Source: Camellia lanceoleosa
Taxonomy: Eukaryota > Streptophyta > Magnoliopsida > Ericales > Theaceae
Assembly: GCA_025200525.1 (NCBI GenBank)
Contig: CM045762.1
Location: 75,575,217-75,639,216, forward strand
Direction of reading: 5' to 3'
Length of the DNA: 64,000 nucleotides
Part shown: positions 59,040 to 64,000 of the stretch, one piece after another
Layout: every line of letters starts with the position of its first letter
Numbering within the stretch: the stretch's first letter is position 1
The notes under the pieces: model-generated
What the model was told of the DNA's origin: nothing
Seen by the model: the letters and a program-made list of their open reading frames with translations, nothing else
Database searches by the model: none
Program-made: the position numbers and the translations under genes

Positions 59040-59381
59040 TCAAGCGTAAATCGGGAACATGCCTGACATCTTTAACACCATCGTGCACCCAACTTTGGTT
59101 TGGATACGAACATCACTGATTCCCATAATCTTTGAAAAACTAGAGTTGCCCATCTTCACTGTACCAAAATCTCCAGCTTGGTACATACTGAAGAACTCCT
59201 TCCAGGGTGTGGCGTGGTAGGAAGCTGTTGTATCTACTACCCACTCGGTGTCGTTGTCTGACATATGAAGGCATTCTTCTTCTTCAACAGAGAATAATAC
59301 AATATCCTCTGAAACAGTAACTGCAGTGTTCCCATCTTCAGTCTTTGGCTGTCTATTGCCTTGTTTTTGTTCTCCCTTCAA
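59040..59381 (-). pseudogene. copia-3 protease
   Basis: 113 residues with the aspartic protease box WVVDTTASYHATP and the flanking KMGNSSFSKIMGISDV. 58891-59088 continues with VKDVRHVPDLRLNLISG in another frame. Confidence 0.85.
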
Positions 59382-59398
59382 GGCATAGCAATATTTCT

Positions 59399-60158
59399 TT
59401 ATGTGACCCTCTTGGCCACAATGGTAACACTTGAATTTCGGCTGGTTTGTACCTTCTTTGGATTTCCCTCTATCTTAAAATCTTTCTCTCCTGCGTCCTC
59501 TACTTTTGCTTCTTCCTCTATCTCTGCCTCTACCTTTATTTTCTGTGACGAAAGCATGGGATTGATCTTCACCCAAGTCTTTTCACCTAGTCTCTTCATT
59601 GTACATGGCGTCTGTGACCATGCTCTTGGTCAGCTTCCATTCTGGTGCAAAGTTGCTGAGAGAAACCATCAACATCTCCCAATTATCCGGTAAAGAACTA
59701 AGTAATAGAACGGCTTACATTTCATCGTCTAAGCGCATCTTGACAGTTGCAAGCTGATTCACCAGACTTTTGAATTCACTAGTGTGCTCAGCGATAGACA
59801 CACCATTCTTCAATTTCAAATTGACAAGCCTTCTCATCACCAAGGCTTTGTTCCGAGCAGTCTTTGATCGGTACATATCGTCTAACATTGTCCATAGAGA
59901 ATAGGCATATGTCTTCTCGGCGACATGATGGTACACACCGTGGTCTATCCATTGTCTGATACAACCGATAGTCTTGCGATTTATCTTTATCCAGTCATCA
60001 TCCTTTACTGCTTCTGGTTTAACACCTTTTATAAAAATAGGGTCAAACAAGTCTTTATAATACAGGGTGTCTTCCATCCATGCCTTCCAAATTGCATAAT
60101 TGGAAGCAGTCAACTTGAACATAGATCCTGAAGTCGATGTTGATTCCTCCATCAACAC
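59399..60158 (-). pseudogene. copia-3 gag
   Basis: ATG near 60158 begins MLMEESTSTSGSMFKLTASN and gives a 147-residue UBN2-type gag core (YAIWKAWMEDTLYYKDL, YSLWTMLDDMYRSKTARNKA). Stops follow near 59715. The zinc knuckle CYHCGQEGHIKKYC is encoded near 59400-59430. Confidence 0.88.
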
Positions 60159-60770
60159 TTGTCTATACAGAAAATAATCTCTGTCTGAAAAACAGGCTTC
60201 GCTGTTGCTTGCGGACTAGTCAAATTAGCCAAAAAAGCACTTCGGATTGTCCAAATACAAACTGAAAATTTTTGAAATAGGATTTACAAAATCTAATCAT
60301 ACAAATGTGTCCGGAATATTCCAAATAACTAGAAAGAAATATTGGATCGTCAAAAACGGACTCAGAATGACTCAGATCGAGCCAAAACAGTTTGAACGGT
60401 TCTGATCTACGGGTGTACCTTAGCCGCGAAGCACTGGATCAATCCTTCGGCAGGTTGACTGCTCAACAAGATTAGATGATGTGTTTGACACGTGGATGAC
60501 ACGTGGATAAAAATTGACACGTGTCACTGACATGACAGGTGACGTGTCAAACATGTGGCACTGGCGTGGCGGACACGTGGTGCTGACGTGGTGGACACGT
60601 GGCTCTGGCATGTCACTGACGTGGCTCATCTTCTAGCTTCAAACGCGCGTGAGGCGCGTGTCAGGAGTGGGCAAACGCCCCGACTGGTTCGACAGCGCAT
60701 GGCGGCACGTGATGAGGCTAGGATTCACACGGTTGCTTTGGGTGGCACGTGACAAAGATTCTGGAGCTCG
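60159..60770. other. Leader-like region with clustered CACGTG motifs
   Basis: No gene and no LTR. Between about 60485 and 60605 CACGTG occurs five times, mostly as GACACGTGG; two further copies lie at about 60695 and 60745. GACGTGG variants intervene. It may be copia-3 5' leader or sequence unrelated to it. Confidence 0.55.
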
Positions 60771-61420
60771 CACTACAGGAAAAAACACTTTTCGTGACCA
60801 ACATTTCTGGTCACAAAAAGGTCAAATCTGGTCGTTAATAGTTTTTAGCGACCAAAAAAAGTTGGTCGCGATTTGGTCGCCAAAAGTTCGTCACAGAAGG
60901 TTTTTGGAGACCAAAAGTGAAGTTGGTCACGGAAAATCATCATTTGCGACAACATTCTTTGGTCGCAGAAGGGACTTGAATTTGTCAAAATTGATCCTAT
61001 TGCGACTAAGAATTTGGTCGCTAAAAGTTAGCTTTTAGCAACCACCTATTTTGGTCGCTAAAAGATAACCATTTGCGACGAAAATATTGGTCGCAGAAAG
61101 TAAACTTTTGGCTACCAGAATAATTCTAGTCGCAGAAAGTAAGAATTTGCGACGGAGTTGTTGGTTGCAAAAAGTGGACTTTTGGCGACCAGAATAATTC
61201 TAGTCGCAGAAAGTAAGCATTGGCGACGAAGATGTTGGTCGCGAAAAGTGGACTTTTGGCGACCATAATAATTCTAGTCGCAGAAAGTGAGAATTGGCGA
61301 CGAAGATGTTGGTCGCGAAAAGTGGACTTTTGGCGACCAGAATATTGTTGGTCACAAAAAGGGTGTGTTTAGCAATTCCTAGAACCTTATTGCGACTAAA
61401 AACATATTGGTCGCAAAAAA
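60771..61420. repeat. CACTA B subterminal repeats
   Basis: At 61085-61340 a roughly 60-bp unit, GTGGACTTTTGGCGACCA, then GAATAATTCTAGTCGCAGAA with a GGCGACGAAGATGTTGG tail, is repeated about four times. Shorter TTGGTCGC and TTGCGAC motifs fill the rest. Confidence 0.85.
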
Positions 61421-61542
61421 AACTTTTAATTTCAAAATTGATTCTTTTAAATATAATGCTAAATTTTTTGTAATACCTATAATACATTTGCAATTAATAC
61501 ATAATTCATGTCCATCCAATCAATTTTAATATACCAATCCAA

Positions 61543-61546
<4 letters not shown>

Positions 61547-61596
<50 letters not shown>

Positions 61597-61832
61597 ATCA
61601 ATTATAAAGTCAAAATAATAATTAATATATTTACAACCACTTGTCAATATCAACACATTACATGCCCAAAATAACCATCCATCCTTACAATAAATTCACC
61701 ACATCAAAAATCAAAAAAACCATCAATTATAAAGTCAAAATAGTAATTAATATATTTACAACCACCTGTCAATATCAACACATTACACGCCCAAAATAAC
61801 CATCCATCCTTACAATAAATTCACCACATCAA
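61547..61832. repeat. Long A run and a tandem duplication
   Basis: About 48 uninterrupted A residues (61547-61594) precede two copies (about 61594-61707 and 61716-61832) of a 115-bp block starting ACCATCAATTATAAAGTCAA. The copies differ at a few positions. Confidence 0.85.
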
Positions 61833-62870
61833 AAAATATTTAACAAAACATCAAAGATTTCAAATGCATGTCATATTTGTCTGATGTGAAGTATCTCAAA
61901 AACTCCACATATATATATGCACAACTTAGAATTAATGCAACGGCAAACTCAGATCCATAAACATGCATGACTACGCCTCTAGCTAGCTACCTGCAATTAA
62001 AATAAAAAAAAATGAAGAAAGCGTTGTTAATAATAATATATTTGTTTACATTTCTAAATAAAAAATAAAAATAAAAAAAACCACAACACCACCACATTAT
62101 TACCATCCTTGCAATTCGTGTATTATCTCCTCCATCACTAGTTCAATCCCTAACTATGTAAATAGAATTATTATCCATGTATAGATTGTAAGTAGAATAT
62201 TCTGTTAAGTCAACATTGTGGGGACAACTGTAATGTGAATCAAAATATTATGAAAACATGGTGTAATTTTGCCAAACATTGAGAGTAAATTATAATTTCT
62301 CAAATTTTCAGGAGAGATACAATGTATTTATTTATTTGTGTGTGGACATTCAGGATTCCTAGCCATGTCTTTCCCCAACACAAGCTTCAATAGTTGGTGA
62401 GAAACCAACAGAGAAAAAAAAAACAAACAACCAGCAATCCAAAGCAACACAAACCAATTAACTAATATTAGAAAAACACACCATCATCTGCAAACACCAC
62501 CTACTCCTTTATACACATAGTACCACTTAACTTTACCTTTACATAAAGTAGCCTTTAACAAGATAAAGCCTCTTGAACCAAACAAGCTAACAAGACAGTC
62601 ATAGAAATGTAACTATGTACCCAAATCCAATAATTTAATACCAAGTCATGTACTGAAAATAAGGCACCTCAACCTATGTCCCCCAACCATCCAACTATGT
62701 ACCTAAATCCGAATGAAATCAACCTATGAAACCAATCAAATCAATATTAGACCATCATATGAATGGATGCCATCACAACAGTCATAGATCAACCGTCAAA
62801 ATCAGATCTATGAGCTGATAAATTGAAGCAAATCCCAGAAGTATTCACAAACCATCAAAAGCAATAGTAC
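61833..62870. other. Non-coding interior of CACTA B
   Basis: No supported frame; it may contain terminal introns or 3' UTR of the gene to its right. Confidence 0.45.
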
Positions 62871-64000
62871 TTACTCATCAAAAGAGTCATATCCACTACC
62901 ATTGCCCTGCATTTGTCTCATAAAGTGTTCAAACTGCTCAAAGCGTCCTTCATATGATTGAATTATCCCTTTCAGTGATGCTACCTCTTCCTTAAGGCCC
63001 TTAACCTCTTCATCACGTGCTTGTGACCTAGTTGTAGAATTGAATGCAGAAGACGGCTTTGGACCAACCCCGAAACCTCTCAAATACCCTGAACGCTTCC
63101 CAAGGACTTGAACAGCAATTTCCTCTTGTGTTAGCGGGGTTGCTCCAAGCTGTGAAGATTCCTCACGAAGTTGGTCCATCTTTTCCTGTTTGTGTTAAAA
63201 AAAGAAAAGAAAAGAAAAAAAAAAAGGATCAACAGTTATCCTATTTTACAAGTACACTAACTAGTTAAGCATTATATAGGACTATGAATAACAAATATAA
63301 TGAAGGTATACTTACATATAACTCCGCACAAACTGGTTCAATCCAATCTTTTTTTTTTTACTCCAATGTGAGGTCTTGAAAAAATCTACAATGTGAGGCT
63401 CCTTCCCAGTTTTAATTCCCTACATGAAACATATAAAATGCAAGCTTAGTAATATTGTTAATAAAAAAATTGCAGCATTAACTATAAGTTTTAAAACAAA
63501 AAATATGTTACCTCAATTGAGATTGCTGCTGAAAATGACCTTGAACCCATGGTGTGATTATAGGGTAACTTTTTCCTATTGGCTATATTTCTTGTTGACC
63601 GTTTCTACAATGCAATAGAAATATTAACTTAAAAATCAATATCCAAGCATGGTTCCTATATCTTTCCCTCCATCTCTGCAATTTCCTTACTCTGTCTCAT
63701 ATATAATTGTATATTATTTGAATTTCAAAGAAACTTGGGACCTTTGATTTATTCATTGTAGTGCAATTAAAAGAAACATCCATGACTGTTAAGTTAATTA
63801 CCTTGTGTGTGTCACCAAGAAACACTTCATCAATCATGTATCTCCAATCTTCTTCGCTCACCCCAACAAATGGTTTACTATAAGGATCTGTACCTTCTTT
63901 CACCAACTCTTTGTAATGTTCATGCATATGATATCGCCAGCCTTTGAACAAATGTGTGGCCTTTGTGTCAATGATTTCTTGTGGAAGTGGACTCTCATCA
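62871..64000 (-). pseudogene. Transposase_24 / Ptta En-Spm-type protein, partial
   Basis: Four exons are inferred on the minus strand: 63802-64000 (incomplete), 63512-63604, 63316-63419, 62871-63185, all with GT-AG borders. Landmarks in order: FKGWRYHMHEHYKEL, DEVFLGDTHK, KRSTRNIANRKKLPYNHTMG, SRSFSAAISIE, GKEPHIVDFF, the pre-coil LTQEEIAVQVLGKRSGYLRG and a coiled-coil end (EEVKGLKEEVASLKGI). This is the plant CACTA-associated protein family of unknown biochemical role. In exon 63316-63419 a run of 11 A puts WIEPVCAELY out of frame, so the copy is frameshifted unless this is a sequence error. After FDE the stop TAA overlaps a good donor (GTAAGT), so another exon is possible. Confidence 0.8.

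Larger units (their letters stand above)
55726..60158 (-). mobile_element. Ty1/copia element copia-3 (Tork-like), 5' LTR missing
   Basis: On the minus strand, gag, protease, integrase, reverse transcriptase and RNase H occur in copia order and end at a polypurine tract (minus AGGGGGAGAAT at 56106-56116) and a 3' LTR (55726-56105). No matching 5' LTR or initiator-Met primer-binding site was found to the right. Many stops. Gag and reverse transcriptase style suggests the Tork lineage (inference). Confidence 0.88.
60771..64000 (+). mobile_element. CACTA-type element B, left end, running off the window
   Basis: CACTACAGGAAAAAACAC is followed by about 600 bp of GGTCGC / GCGACC direct and inverted subterminal repeats, then AT-rich filler and a Transposase_24-type gene on the minus strand. 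The other terminus is beyond 64000. Confidence 0.8.

Overview
The window is nuclear DNA from a flowering plant, probably a woody eudicot (inference). The evidence is plant-type Ty1/copia, Ty3/gypsy, L1-like, SINE and CACTA sequences, GT-AG introns, and an R3-MYB gene of the CAPRICE/TRY type. It is gene-poor: most of the 64 kb is nested transposable elements. Only two loci look like working host genes, a three-exon CPC-like R3-MYB (20931-22061, minus) and a small intronless ubiquitin-like protein (53002-53292, plus). A third host piece is a single first exon resembling a GBA2-type glucosylceramidase (22763-22843), caught between inverted repeats.

Region 1-17.4 kb. The 3' end of a large LTR element (internal region, polypurine tract, LTR 1201-5249, plus) abuts a truncated LTR of a related element in the opposite orientation (5250-9015, minus). 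That LTR interrupts the last part of the integrase frame of a degenerate Ty3/gypsy chromovirus-like element (9016-15788, minus; 5' LTR 13645-15788). A 5'-truncated L1-type LINE (about 15830-17414) follows.

Region 17.4-25.7 kb is the host-like island. It holds small MITEs, a TIR element split by a 1347-bp solo LTR with perfect GATGT target duplications, the CPC-like gene, the lone GBA2-like exon inside an inverted repeat, a long hairpin element and a SINE with a 13-bp target duplication.

Region 25.75-46.8 kb is a clear nested insertion. A copia element (308-bp LTRs, TSD ATGTC, minus) has its gag split by a 16.3-kb LTR element (29701-46033, plus; LTRs of 4425 and 4422 bp; TSD ATAGT). The inner element has a primer-binding site, a broken gag, no recognisable protease, reverse transcriptase or integrase, a long non-coding stretch, a 1.8-kb tandem array and a polypurine tract. 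This matches the non-autonomous TR-GAG plan within the Ogre/TAT-like elements.

Region 46.8-64 kb holds a 42-bp perfect palindrome, a MITE, three fold-back elements that look like one family, a second SINE (17-bp TSD), a copia copy whose gag zinc knuckle is fused directly to reverse transcriptase, the ubiquitin-like gene, two CACTA left ends in the same orientation, a third copia element (minus, 5' LTR missing), and the start of a CACTA element that carries exons of a Transposase_24-type protein and runs off the window.

All boundaries, repeat counts and divergences were read by eye, with no alignment or database search. TSD-supported boundaries are the most secure.
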